From the NCBI RefSeq assembly GCF_004310285.1, contig NZ_SISF01000025.1, positions 169-64,168 of the forward strand: a stretch of 64,000 nucleotides of DNA, written 5' to 3'. The notes below the pieces were generated by a model. That model was not told where the DNA came from. It made no database searches and saw nothing but the letters and a program-made list of their open reading frames with translations. The position numbers and the translations under genes were made by a program. Positions 35,981 through 44,423 of this stretch are shown here, piece after piece. Every line of letters starts with the position of its first letter. Position 1 is the stretch's first letter. The DNA is from Agrobacterium cavarae. GTDB lineage: Bacteria > Pseudomonadota > Alphaproteobacteria > Rhizobiales > Rhizobiaceae.

Positions 35981-36627
35981 CGTTCTGCACCTCCGGGCTG
36001 CCATGGTGTCAGGCGTTTTGTGGCAAAGAGCACGATCCCGTCGAGCAGCGCTGCCAACAGCACGCACAGAACGATACCGGCGATGATCGGCGTCAGGAAG
36101 CGCAGTTGAAGCCCTTGTGTAAACAGAAGACCGAGCTGCGGCGTTCCGACGAGTGCTGCGACGGAAACGATACTGACATTGGATACCACCGCGACGCGCA
36201 GGCCCGCGGCAATCACCGGTACGGCAAGCGGAAGCTCAACGAAGAGAAGCCGCGGCAATGTGCGGTATCCCATGGCATTGGCAGCCTGAATGACATCGGG
36301 CTGTACGGAATCGAGGCCGTCGGTGACAGTGCGGATAAGAAGCGCCAGCGCATAGATCGTCAGCGCGACAACCACGTTGAGCGGATCGAGAATGCGCGTG
36401 CCGAGAGCGAGCGGTAGCAAAACGAAGAGGGCAAGCGACGGGATCGTGTAAAGCAAACCAGCCGCACCAAGCATCGTGGAGCGGAAGAAGCCGGCCCGGT
36501 GCGCAAGCCAGCCAAGCGGCAGCGCGAGGAGGAGACCAATGACGACGGGGATGACCGAAAGCCAGAGGTGCCAGAGGAAGAGTTCGGCGATACGGCCGGA
36601 CTCGCGGTACAGCCAATCGAACCTCAT
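35977..36627 (-). CDS. Quaternary-amine ABC importer permease (OpuCD/OsmW-like)
   Basis: 216 residues with the WLYRESGRIAELFLWHLWLSVIP start, six membrane segments and the EAA-like loop VQPDVIQAANAMGYRTLPRLLFVELPLAVPVIAAGLRVAVV typical of the betaine/choline (OpuC) family. Its ATG overlaps the ATPase stop codon by four bases and its own stop overlaps the next permease start by four, so all three are coupled. Confidence 0.92.
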   Translation of the reverse strand: MRFDWLYRESGRIAELFLWHLWLSVIPVVIGLLLALPLGWLAHRAGFFRSTMLGAAGLLYTIPSLALFVLLPLALGTRILDPLNVVVALTIYALALLIRTVTDGLDSVQPDVIQAANAMGYRTLPRLLFVELPLAVPVIAAGLRVAVVSNVSIVSVAALVGTPQLGLLFTQGLQLRFLTPIIAGIVLCVLLAALLDGIVLFATKRLTPWQPGGAER

Positions 36628-37739
36628 GCTTGCGCCCTCGCGCGACCGGTGCGTGCCGCCTCTATCGCGGTGACAACATGAGACAAAGTGACGGTGCCTG
36701 CCAATGTGCCTGACGGACCGACGATCACGCCTCGGCCAGAGGGTGAACTGAGGGCGGCGTCAAGAACGTTGCGCAGGCTGCTGCCTTCCACCGCAAGCGT
36801 GCCGCTGAGATTGAGATCGCCCTCTCTCAACGGAGCCTTGATGCTTTCCACATCGGCCCAACCCAACGGGCGGTTCTCGGCGTCGGCGACGAGCACCCAT
36901 CTATCGGTCGCAATCTGGCGAAGGGATTCCGGCGTGGCGCCGAGCGTGGCTGTCGGTTCGTGGCCAAGTTGCACGCCATCATCGTTAAAGTCGGCAAAAC
37001 CCAGGATGCGATAACCCCTGTCGCGCCCGATGAAATCGGCGACGAAGTCGTCCGCGGGTCGTGCCAGCAATTCCTGGGGAGTGGCGATCTGCGCCAGCGT
37101 TCCGCCAGTGCGCAGAACCGCGACCTGATCGCCAAGCTTCAGAGCCTCGTCTATGTCATGCGTGACCATGATGATGGTCTTGCCGATTTCACGCTGGAGG
37201 CGGAGGAACTCGTCCTGCAATTGCGCACGGACCACCGGATCGACGGCGCTGAAAGGCTCGTCCATCAGCATGAATTTCGGATCTGACGCGAGTGCGCGCG
37301 CAACGCCGACGCGCTGCTGCTGGCCGCCGGAAAGCTGCCATGGATAGCGATTGGCGAAAGCGGAAGAAAGGCCGACGCGCTCCAGAAGATCATGGGCAGT
37401 CCGAAGCGCCTGCTCCTTGGGCGTTCTGTTCAGCCGCGCGGTCGTTGCGATGTTCTGCACGACGGTGCGGTGGGGAAAGAGGCCGGCATTTTGAATGACG
37501 TAACCGATCTTGCGGCGCAGCAGCGCCACATCCATGGCGTCGGTCGGTTCGCCATCGAGAAGAATTTTGCCCGAGGAGGGCGTGATCAGCCGGTTGACCA
37601 TGCGAAGCGACGTCGTCTTGCCGCAACCCGATGGTCCAACGAAGATGGTGAGCTTGCCGCTGGGAGCCGTCAGCGACAGATTGTCGACAGCCGTGGTGGG
37701 CCCTCGATAGTGCTTGCTGACATGATCGAATGTTATCAT
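36624..37739 (-). CDS. Quaternary-amine ABC importer ATPase with CBS-like C-terminus (OpuCA/OsmV-like)
   Basis: 371 residues: Walker A GPSGCGKTTS, Q-loop VIQNAGLFPH, signature LSGGQQQRVGVARAL, Walker B FMLMDEPFSAVD and switch VTHDIDEAL, then an about 130-residue C-terminal region that looks like paired CBS motifs (DRWVLVADAENRPLGWADVES; GRGVIVGPSGTLAGTVTLSHVVTAI). CBS domains sense ionic strength in OpuA-type systems, where they gate uptake. AGGGAA precedes the ATG. It is the first gene of the six-gene operon, with a HutC-like operator 54-65 bases upstream of its start. Confidence 0.93.
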   Translation of the reverse strand: MITFDHVSKHYRGPTTAVDNLSLTAPSGKLTIFVGPSGCGKTTSLRMVNRLITPSSGKILLDGEPTDAMDVALLRRKIGYVIQNAGLFPHRTVVQNIATTARLNRTPKEQALRTAHDLLERVGLSSAFANRYPWQLSGGQQQRVGVARALASDPKFMLMDEPFSAVDPVVRAQLQDEFLRLQREIGKTIIMVTHDIDEALKLGDQVAVLRTGGTLAQIATPQELLARPADDFVADFIGRDRGYRILGFADFNDDGVQLGHEPTATLGATPESLRQIATDRWVLVADAENRPLGWADVESIKAPLREGDLNLSGTLAVEGSSLRNVLDAALSSPSGRGVIVGPSGTLAGTVTLSHVVTAIEAARTGRARAQA

Positions 37740-37792
37740 AGGCGCGTTCCCTTTTCTGGTCCCGGATGTCGCCAGCGATCCGGTCTCCTTGG

Positions 37793-37804
37793 TTGTCTAT
37801 ACAA
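37793..37804 (-). promoter_or_regulatory. HutC-like operator upstream of the importer-lyase operon
   Basis: TTGTCTATACAA is a near-perfect palindrome of the form TTGTnTAnACAA, the pattern recognised by HutC-type GntR repressors. It lies 54 bases upstream of the first gene of the operon that encodes a HutC-type regulator. No other copy was seen within 29-38 kb, so a single site may control all six genes. Confidence 0.7.
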
Positions 37805-37971
37805 GCACGAAGTTATGCGGTGCGCAAGCGGGGGTGCTTAAGGAAAATGCGTCTTTTTTTGTGCTTAAATCTTATGCTGAGGCTATAGCGCTTCCGCGAC
37901 CCTGACGACCGCAGATGGAAGGCGGGAATAAAGCAAAACAGCTGGTATGACGGTTCCCATCGTGAATGATA
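37805..37971. other. Spacer between the importer operon and the GH15 gene
   Basis: Holds the distal promoter region of the importer-lyase operon, including an A/T-rich stretch with six T near 37855. No further motif recognised. Confidence 0.4.
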
Positions 37972-39864
37972 TCAGGGTCGCCATTGCTGCGGACTTTTGC
38001 CGTCAAGTTCTCTGTCCAGGTAAAAGGCGGCGCTGATCAGGGCCAGATGTGTAAAGGCCTGCGGGAAGTTTCCGAGCAACTCACCACGGTGGTCGAACTC
38101 TTCGGCGTAAAGGCCCAGATGATTGGCGTAATTCAACAGTGCTTCGAAGGTCGCACGCGCTTTCTTCAAGTCACCGGCCCTTGCCAGGCATTCGGCATAC
38201 CAGAACGAGCAGGCAGAGAACGACCCCTCCTGACCGCTCAAGCCGTCTTCGCTCTTATAGCGATGAACCAGGCCGTCATCGGCGAGCGTGTCACCGATCG
38301 CGTCCAGAGTTGCCAACCAGCGCGGGTCGGTGGCGCTGACGAACCTCACAAGCGGCATCAGCAGCAGTGAGGCGTCGAGGGTGTCTCCACCCTTGGTCTG
38401 GACGAAGTGTCCTTTCTCCTCGTTCCAGAAGTTTGCCCAGATGTCTTCGTAGATATTGTTTCTAACGTCGATCCATCGGCTGAAGGGTGCCGCAAGCGAT
38501 CGCTTGCTCGCCAGGCGAATGGCGCGGTCGACTGCGACCCAGCACATGAGGCGCGAATGCAGGAAATGCTGCGGGCCGCGCCGCATTTCCCAAATGCCGG
38601 CATCAGGCTCTTCGCAGTGTTCGCAGACATAGTTGATGATGTCGCGCACACCGTTCCAGCCATCATGGGAAATGGCATGGCCGTATTTGTTGCTGAGATA
38701 GACGGCATCCATCAACTCGCCATAGATATCGAGTTGCACCTGTTTTGCCGCGCCGTTTCCGATCCGCACGGGACGCGCTCCGCCATATCCACTTAAGTGA
38801 TCGAGAGATACCTCATCGGCGACTGTGCTTCCGTCGACGGCATACATGATGTCGAGCTTTCCATCTGCACCGCATCGCATCGCGCGTTTGCCGATCCAGG
38901 ATGTGAAGTCTTGCGCTTCCTGCTGGTAGCCAAGCCGCATCAGCGCATAGACCGTGAAGGATGCGTCGCGGATCCAGGTTGCGCGGTAGTCCCAATTTCG
39001 GACCCCGCCAGGTGCCTCTGGCAGGCCGAAGGTTCCCGCTGCAATGATCGATCCGTGGCGGCGTGACGTCATCAGTTTCAGCGTGAGGGCAGAGCGGGTC
39101 ACGATTTCGCGCCACCGACCACGATAGGACGATTGTGCGGCCCAGTCCTGCCAATATTGGATCGTCGCGTCCTCGAACCCTGCGACGTCTGCCAAGTCCA
39201 TTGGCTCTTCATCGGCCCCGGTCAGAACGAAATCGGCCGTTTCTCCGGCAGTCAGGTTCGCCTTGCAGATAACGTCGCCATCGAGGGCTTGGAGCGTGAG
39301 ACTGGAAGTGAGCCTGATCCCGTCGCAGTGCTTCGGCTGCCAAATGGCCGTGTGACCGTCAACCTCGGCTGTTTCTTTCTGCCTTGCATAGTCGAAACGG
39401 GGCGCACAGCGTAGCGTGAGGGCCACCGTCCCGCGTGTCACTCTCAGTCGCCGCACCAATTTCGTTGAGGTAGAGGCACTGTCTTCCCTGACGGCCATGA
39501 AGTCCGTGAGCTCGGCGCTGGCGTTCTCGCCCATCCAGCGAGTGACCAGCACATTGGTGTCTGGCCGATAATGCTGCACGATCCGAACGTCGGGAATATC
39601 CGGCAGGATTTCAAACAGACCACCGCGTTCCGGATCGAGCAGGCCGGCAAAGATGGTTGGGCTATCGAAATTTGGCCAACACATGAAATCGATCGCACCG
39701 TCTTTGGCAATCAGCGCCAGTGTCGCCAGATCGCCGACGATACCATGATCTGAGATTGGCCGCGGGATGTTGCTGCCCGCCTTCTCATCCTTTGAGAGAT
39801 TATGGCTTTCGCCGTCAGAGTGGGTGCGGATGTCCATTCGATAATCCATCATGTGTGGTCGCAT
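37972..39864 (-). CDS. GH15-family glycosidase (glucoamylase/trehalase-like)
   Basis: 630 residues: an N-terminal beta-sandwich domain (about 35-240, starting PISDHGIVGDLATLALIAKDGAIDFMCWPNFDSP) and an (alpha/alpha)6 barrel with RNWDYRATWIRDASF (289-303), the general acid in AGIWEMR (Glu426) and the base in LYAEEFD (Glu588/589). Such cytoplasmic bacterial GH15 proteins cleave alpha-glucosides such as trehalose or maltodextrins. There is no signal peptide. The start is uncertain: ATGs at 39864, 39852, 39849 and 39837 all lack a strong ribosome site and precede the conserved part. It stands alone; no sugar transporter is beside it. Confidence 0.9.
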   Translation of the reverse strand: MRPHMMDYRMDIRTHSDGESHNLSKDEKAGSNIPRPISDHGIVGDLATLALIAKDGAIDFMCWPNFDSPTIFAGLLDPERGGLFEILPDIPDVRIVQHYRPDTNVLVTRWMGENASAELTDFMAVREDSASTSTKLVRRLRVTRGTVALTLRCAPRFDYARQKETAEVDGHTAIWQPKHCDGIRLTSSLTLQALDGDVICKANLTAGETADFVLTGADEEPMDLADVAGFEDATIQYWQDWAAQSSYRGRWREIVTRSALTLKLMTSRRHGSIIAAGTFGLPEAPGGVRNWDYRATWIRDASFTVYALMRLGYQQEAQDFTSWIGKRAMRCGADGKLDIMYAVDGSTVADEVSLDHLSGYGGARPVRIGNGAAKQVQLDIYGELMDAVYLSNKYGHAISHDGWNGVRDIINYVCEHCEEPDAGIWEMRRGPQHFLHSRLMCWVAVDRAIRLASKRSLAAPFSRWIDVRNNIYEDIWANFWNEEKGHFVQTKGGDTLDASLLLMPLVRFVSATDPRWLATLDAIGDTLADDGLVHRYKSEDGLSGQEGSFSACSFWYAECLARAGDLKKARATFEALLNYANHLGLYAEEFDHRGELLGNFPQAFTHLALISAAFYLDRELDGKSPQQWRP

Positions 39865-40230
39865 GCCGGCCGAAAGAAGCGTCTCATTTCAACGTGTCGA
39901 AAAGGTCGAGCAGTGCTTCTTCTTCCATGACATTGTCTTCACAACGTCATCTTTCGCCTTGTGTTCCAAGCCCGCCAATCTCTTGGCGAAAGGACTGTAT
40001 CCCGTGACAAGAGTGGAAGGTGCCGAGACCTCGTCGCCCAAGCGCACCGTGCATCAACAGCGACGACCATGACATGTGATGCAATCCTGCTGATGCCGGG
40101 GCCTTTTCGAAGACAACTCCGTATCGGCGTGGCCGATACTCGTTCGATACTTAAGATGTTTTTTATCCATTTCCTCTAGCGTCTGCCGGTGGTCAGCCGG
40201 CGAAGCCGCTGTGGGGAAGAGGGTACGGGC
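39865..40230. other. Intergenic region between divergent GH15 and chemoreceptor genes
   Basis: About 365 bases holding both promoters. A TTTTTT run near 40157 is preceded by CTCGTTCGATACTTAAG. No operator or RNA gene was recognised. Confidence 0.4.
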
Positions 40231-42726
40231 ATGGCATTATCCCAAAAGGTGAAGTCCATCGGTTTCAGAACGACGGGTGGGATGGCGTTGCTGCTCATAT
40301 CGGTCGTGCTTGTGGCGGTCGTTGGCATCCGGGGCATGGGGAGCCTCACCGGTGCCGTAACCCAGACGGTGGATACGTCGAAGGTGCTGATCGGCGCCAA
40401 CAAGGCCGAAGGCGCGATCATCCAATATCTCGTCAGCAAGGATCCCAAATGGATCGACGAGGCTGTCGGCGCTCTCGATACGGCCCAATCCAAGCTCAAC
40501 GCGCTTGCTCTTTCCACAAGCGAGAAATCCGAACTCTCCAGCGGGATCGCCAAGACGTCCGACGCGGTAAAAGCCCTTGCGGCCTCGCAGGATACTGTTC
40601 AGAAGGCGGGTACTGCCTTGCGCGATGCGGCCGGCAGCATGGTGACGCTTGCCGAACAGACCGAGAAGACCTCTCAGGATATCGCCAGCCAGGCAGAGAC
40701 CAACTCCAACAACGCGCTGGTGACGCTCAACAGCATCCGCATTCTCATTCAGAACGCCAGCACCTTCAATGAAGGCATCAACGCGATCGAGCTTGCGCTG
40801 GTTCGTGCCGCAGGCCAAGGCGCTCAGGTCTCTGCCGCGCAGCTTGCCGAACCGATGGCGCGTGCCGAGGCAGGCCTTGCCGAAGTCGTGAAGCTCGGCG
40901 GCACGCCGGACATCCAGCCGATCGTTAGCAATCTGGCCGCGACATTTGCGGATATCCAAGGAGCGATTGCCAAGGACAATGGCGCGGCACTGGTTTCAAC
41001 GCAGGATTTCGCCCTCTTCTCCAAGATTTCCACCATTACCCAGGCGCTTGACGAAGCGCTGCGCAAATCCGCCGAGACCGAACTTGCCTCCAAAAGCGAG
41101 AAGGACAAGGCGCGCTCCAAGGCGCGCATCATTTCCGGTACGGCACGCAATTTCAGCAATGTGTTGAAGGACACGCTTGCCCAGGTCGAACGATACCGCG
41201 TCCAGCCGTCGACAGAGTCCGCCGAGGTGATTGCGGCTGGTCTGAAGAAGGCGCAAGCGCTGGGCACCATGCTGTCGAAAACCAGCGGCACCGACATGAC
41301 CGCCAATCTCGCTCAGCTCGGTCAATCCTTCGACGCGATGAAAACCAATCTGGCGACATCCGACCAGCAGGCGTCGCTCGTCGTTTCCACATTGCAAAGC
41401 GTTACCGACGGCATCGTGAAGATCGCCGGCGAAATCGCCTCGACTTCGGAACGTCAGGGCAGCCAGGGCACATCCTGGATGTGGGGTGCCGGCCTGTTCA
41501 GCCTTGTTCTGGCGATGGCGATCGCGCTCTTCATGGTTCGCTCCGTGGCTCGCCCGATGATGCAGGTGGCGCAAGCCATGGCGCGGCTTGCACGGGGAGA
41601 GGCCGACACCCAGCTCAAGCTTGCCAAGACCGATAATGAGATCGGTGAGATGATTGGCGCGCTGCAGGTGTTTCAGCAAAATGACCGCGCCCGTATCCAT
41701 GCCGAGGCTGAGGCCGATCGGGAAAGACAGCAGGCCGAACATATGCGCCTCGAGCGCGAGGCCGAACGCATGACGGAAGCGCAGGCGATGGAACATGCCT
41801 TCCGCCAGATTTCGACGGGTCTTGATGCGCTTTCCAAGGGCGACCTGACGGCGCGCATCGGCGCAGTCGATCCACGCTACGATCGGATCAGAGACCACTT
41901 CAACAGCGCGGTTTCCACGCTTGAGGAGGCCATCGATGCTGTGATCCAGAGCGTCGGCACCATTCAGTCGGGACTGTTTGAAATCTCAAGCGCCTCCAAC
42001 GATCTCGCCCGCCGCACGGAGCAGCAGGCCGCTTCTCTTGAAGAAACGGTTGCTGCACTTGGTGAAGTGGCAAGCGGCATCAACGGCACTGCCGATGGCG
42101 CAAGCCACGCGCAGAAGACGGTGTCCCTTGCCAAGACCAATGCGGAGAGTGGCGGTGTCGTGGTGGAGCGCGCCATCGGTGCCATGAGCGAAATTCAGGA
42201 ATCCTCCACGAAGATCGGCAACATCATCGGCGTGATCGACGAAATCGCATTCCAGACCAACCTCCTGGCGCTGAATGCCGGGGTGGAGGCGGCCCGCGCC
42301 GGAGAGGCTGGCAAGGGTTTTGCTGTCGTCGCTCAGGAAGTGCGCGAACTGGCGCAACGATCGGCCGGTGCCGCACGCGAGATCAAGGCTCTGATCTCCA
42401 CATCGTCAGCCCAGGTCACGACAGGCGTTCAATTGGTCGATGAAACGGGGATGTCGCTGAAAGATATCTGCGAGCAGGTGGGCGGTATCAGCGCCATCAT
42501 CGACAGGATTGCGACTGCAGCGCGCGAACAGGCGGTGAGCCTGCGCGAAGTCTCCGCTGCTGGCGACGCAATGGACAAGGTGACCCAGCAGAACGCGGCG
42601 ATGGTTGAGGAGACGACTGCGGCAGCGCAAACCCTGGTGCACGAGACCGAAAGACTGGCGCAGATGGTGGGGCAGTTTGCCACCACGCGTTCGGTCAGGG
42701 GCGGGATGCACGCTGCGGCAGCTTAA
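40231..42726 (+). CDS. Methyl-accepting chemotaxis protein
   Basis: About 831 residues. One membrane segment (about 19-40), a long helical periplasmic sensor region (about 45-410, low in aromatic residues, HBM-like), a second membrane segment (about 420-445: GAGLFSLVLAMAIALFMVRS), HAMP domains (MQVAQAMARLARGEADTQL; then a second linker at about 520-570), and the signalling hairpin with IDEIAFQTNLLALNAGVEAARAGEAGKGFAVVAQEVRELAQRS. There is no C-terminal CheR/CheB tether pentapeptide. ATG 40231 follows GAGGG by seven bases; the frame from 40189 is rejected. The sensor ligand is unknown. Confidence 0.93.
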   Translation: MALSQKVKSIGFRTTGGMALLLISVVLVAVVGIRGMGSLTGAVTQTVDTSKVLIGANKAEGAIIQYLVSKDPKWIDEAVGALDTAQSKLNALALSTSEKSELSSGIAKTSDAVKALAASQDTVQKAGTALRDAAGSMVTLAEQTEKTSQDIASQAETNSNNALVTLNSIRILIQNASTFNEGINAIELALVRAAGQGAQVSAAQLAEPMARAEAGLAEVVKLGGTPDIQPIVSNLAATFADIQGAIAKDNGAALVSTQDFALFSKISTITQALDEALRKSAETELASKSEKDKARSKARIISGTARNFSNVLKDTLAQVERYRVQPSTESAEVIAAGLKKAQALGTMLSKTSGTDMTANLAQLGQSFDAMKTNLATSDQQASLVVSTLQSVTDGIVKIAGEIASTSERQGSQGTSWMWGAGLFSLVLAMAIALFMVRSVARPMMQVAQAMARLARGEADTQLKLAKTDNEIGEMIGALQVFQQNDRARIHAEAEADRERQQAEHMRLEREAERMTEAQAMEHAFRQISTGLDALSKGDLTARIGAVDPRYDRIRDHFNSAVSTLEEAIDAVIQSVGTIQSGLFEISSASNDLARRTEQQAASLEETVAALGEVASGINGTADGASHAQKTVSLAKTNAESGGVVVERAIGAMSEIQESSTKIGNIIGVIDEIAFQTNLLALNAGVEAARAGEAGKGFAVVAQEVRELAQRSAGAAREIKALISTSSAQVTTGVQLVDETGMSLKDICEQVGGISAIIDRIATAAREQAVSLREVSAAGDAMDKVTQQNAAMVEETTAAAQTLVHETERLAQMVGQFATTRSVRGGMHAAAA

Positions 42727-42796
42727 GGCTGCCGCAGGTGATCTGTTGTTCGGCACTCGGATGACCTATCGCTTCGCAAAGCTGATCAGGCCGTTT

Positions 42797-43165
42797 TCAC
42801 GCCTCGACGGGTTCGCGCACCTCATCCAGTAGGAAATGCACGATAACGTATCGTGTCGTATATTTGTGGCCGCTGTCGGCTACGCCTTCTTCGCTACCGC
42901 CATCAGACGGGTGCCACTGCCGGTAATGCGGATTGTTGGCAATGAGCGTGATCGCCTTTCCCGAAAACTTGCCGTCCAGCCTGTAGCGCGCTTCCGCCAA
43001 GGGCCAGATCTTCTCGAAGTCGTCCTGGGTGATGCGGGCTTTCAAGGCCTTTCTCGTGGTCGGCTCCTTGCCGCCGCCGACGCCCTCTGCCGGTGGAATG
43101 GAGAGGTTCACCTCTTCGGCATGGTCGAGTAGAGCGGAAAATTCCTCTGGCCACATGCGTCTCAT
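42797..43165 (-). CDS. Conserved-looking small protein of unknown function
   Basis: 122 residues, cytoplasmic and acidic, starting MRRMWPEEFSALLDHAEEVN with a central KALKARITQDDFEKIWPLAEARYRLDG and a C-terminal HKYTTRYVIVHFLLDEV. GGGAGGAGC six bases before the ATG at 43165 is a very strong ribosome site and beats the longer frame from 43186. I do not recognise a family. It converges on the chemoreceptor gene. Confidence 0.7.
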   Translation of the reverse strand: MRRMWPEEFSALLDHAEEVNLSIPPAEGVGGGKEPTTRKALKARITQDDFEKIWPLAEARYRLDGKFSGKAITLIANNPHYRQWHPSDGGSEEGVADSGHKYTTRYVIVHFLLDEVREPVEA

Positions 43166-43339
43166 TATTGCTCCTCCCAAAGACAATGATCTTACAACAC
43201 CGCGATGATAGCGCCTTTATGCCGACAGGCAATGAGGATTTTTGCCTGCGTGATGGCAGCGAAAGCGTCAATTCAAAAGCTCAGTCGATGCCGGTGGCGG
43301 CAGCGTGATGAAGCTGCTAAACGCTGGCGAAACAGACGC

Positions 43340-43445
43340 TAAAGCGCTGTGCGTCCTACTGGACGCACAAAAGACGCTTTACCTTTTTGAATCGATGCAT
43401 CGTGCTTTCCGAAAACCGAGTCCGATTTTCGGGCCGATGCTCTAG
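43340..43445 (+). repeat. RIME-type palindromic repeat, copy A
   Basis: 106 bases nearly identical to copy B at 43872-43978. Two palindromes: GTGCGTCC-TACT-GGACGCAC nested in an AAAGCG...CGCTTT stem, and CCGAAAA...ATTTTCGG. The sequence and layout match rhizobial intergenic mosaic elements. It ends one base into the AGGAGA ribosome site of the following gene. Confidence 0.85.
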
Positions 43446-43457
43446 GAGAACCTGATC

Positions 43458-43787
43458 ATGATTGAGCCGACCGCTTCCTTCAAGGATAACCTGCAATTGC
43501 TGCCTTCGATCGAGGGACTGGCGCAGATCAATCTGATCGACGCGCATGGCAAGATCGTCGCCACGATCGAAAACCAGCCCGGCAAGCAAGGCTCGCTCGC
43601 CGTCTATCAATATCTTGAGCAATGCTTCGGTCTGCTGAACAGGCAAGCAGCGACCCATGGGCTCGATATTTTCGCCGAGCACACGGCCGACGCAAAGAAC
43701 CGTCCCGGCGCTCATCCCAACATCGACCGCTTGCTGGAGATCGTGGCCGGTGCGGCTCCATTGAAGATCGAACTCGTGGCGCGCTGA
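43458..43787 (+). CDS. DUF2322-family small protein
   Basis: 109 residues matching the DUF2322 pattern: DNLQLLPSIEGLAQINLID, VATIENQPGKQGSLAVY, and the AEHTADAKNRPGAHPNIDRLLE ending. Cytoplasmic, function unknown. AGGAGA eight bases upstream of the ATG is supplied at the very edge of RIME copy A, and RIME copy B lies 85 bases after the stop, so the gene is bracketed by two direct copies of the element. Confidence 0.85.
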   Translation: MIEPTASFKDNLQLLPSIEGLAQINLIDAHGKIVATIENQPGKQGSLAVYQYLEQCFGLLNRQAATHGLDIFAEHTADAKNRPGAHPNIDRLLEIVAGAAPLKIELVAR

Positions 43788-43871
43788 TTGTTGCGCATGG
43801 CCCAGCAACAAGAACGTCGGCCAGTCAACCGCTCTTGACCGGAACGGAGCACGCCTGCGCTTATGAAGCCC

Positions 43872-43978
43872 TAAAGCGCCGTGCGTCCTATTGGACGCAC
43901 AAAGGGCGCTTTACCTTTTTGAATCTACACATCGTGCTTTTCCGAAAATCGAACTCGATTTTCGGGCCGATGCTGTAG
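43872..43978 (+). repeat. RIME-type palindromic repeat, copy B
   Basis: 107 bases, same orientation as copy A and differing at about a dozen positions, several of which are compensated in the stems (GCGCC/GGCGC where A has GCGCT/AGACGC). It lies downstream of the DUF2322 gene and could form a strong mRNA 3' hairpin. Confidence 0.85.
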
Positions 43979-44423
43979 GCGCATTTTGCCTCACCAGACC
44001 CACGGTCACCGATGGAGTGACTGCATCCAGCCGCATCTCTCGCCTTCGTCTATGTCAGGCGAACTCCTAAGGCTGAGCGCGCACGTCGCGCAGCATTTAT
44101 CAGCAGAACGCCCTATCAATCACCCGACCAACAGACGATAGCGAGCCAGCGTCCCCACGAGAAATGACGTTGCGCCCGTCATCCCAGCGTCGCCTGTCGT
44201 TCGCATCGGCTCGCCCCGTTTCATCTATTTACTGGTGGAGAGTTGATTGATAAATGAATGATGCTGGCCATCATTGGAGGACATCTGTTCGCCCGTTGAT
44301 GTTGCCCGGCATGCCGAAGGCCTTCCATCGTTCTGAAAAGATCGGTGCCATCTGCTCGATCCTCAGAAGCAGAGCAATCCCGCGGCCTGCGGTGAGTTCA
44401 TCATGCTAGGGAGGTTCGATGTC
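43979..44423. other. Intergenic region before the MFS transporter
   Basis: About 445 bases after RIME copy B. It must hold the promoter of the MFS gene; a short AT-rich part lies at 44222-44262 (TTGATTGATAAATGAATGATG). No gene or repeat recognised. Confidence 0.4.

Noticed and set aside
40996..41898. 300-codon minus-strand open frame
   Set aside because: Antisense to the chemoreceptor gene, His/Arg-rich, no ribosome site.
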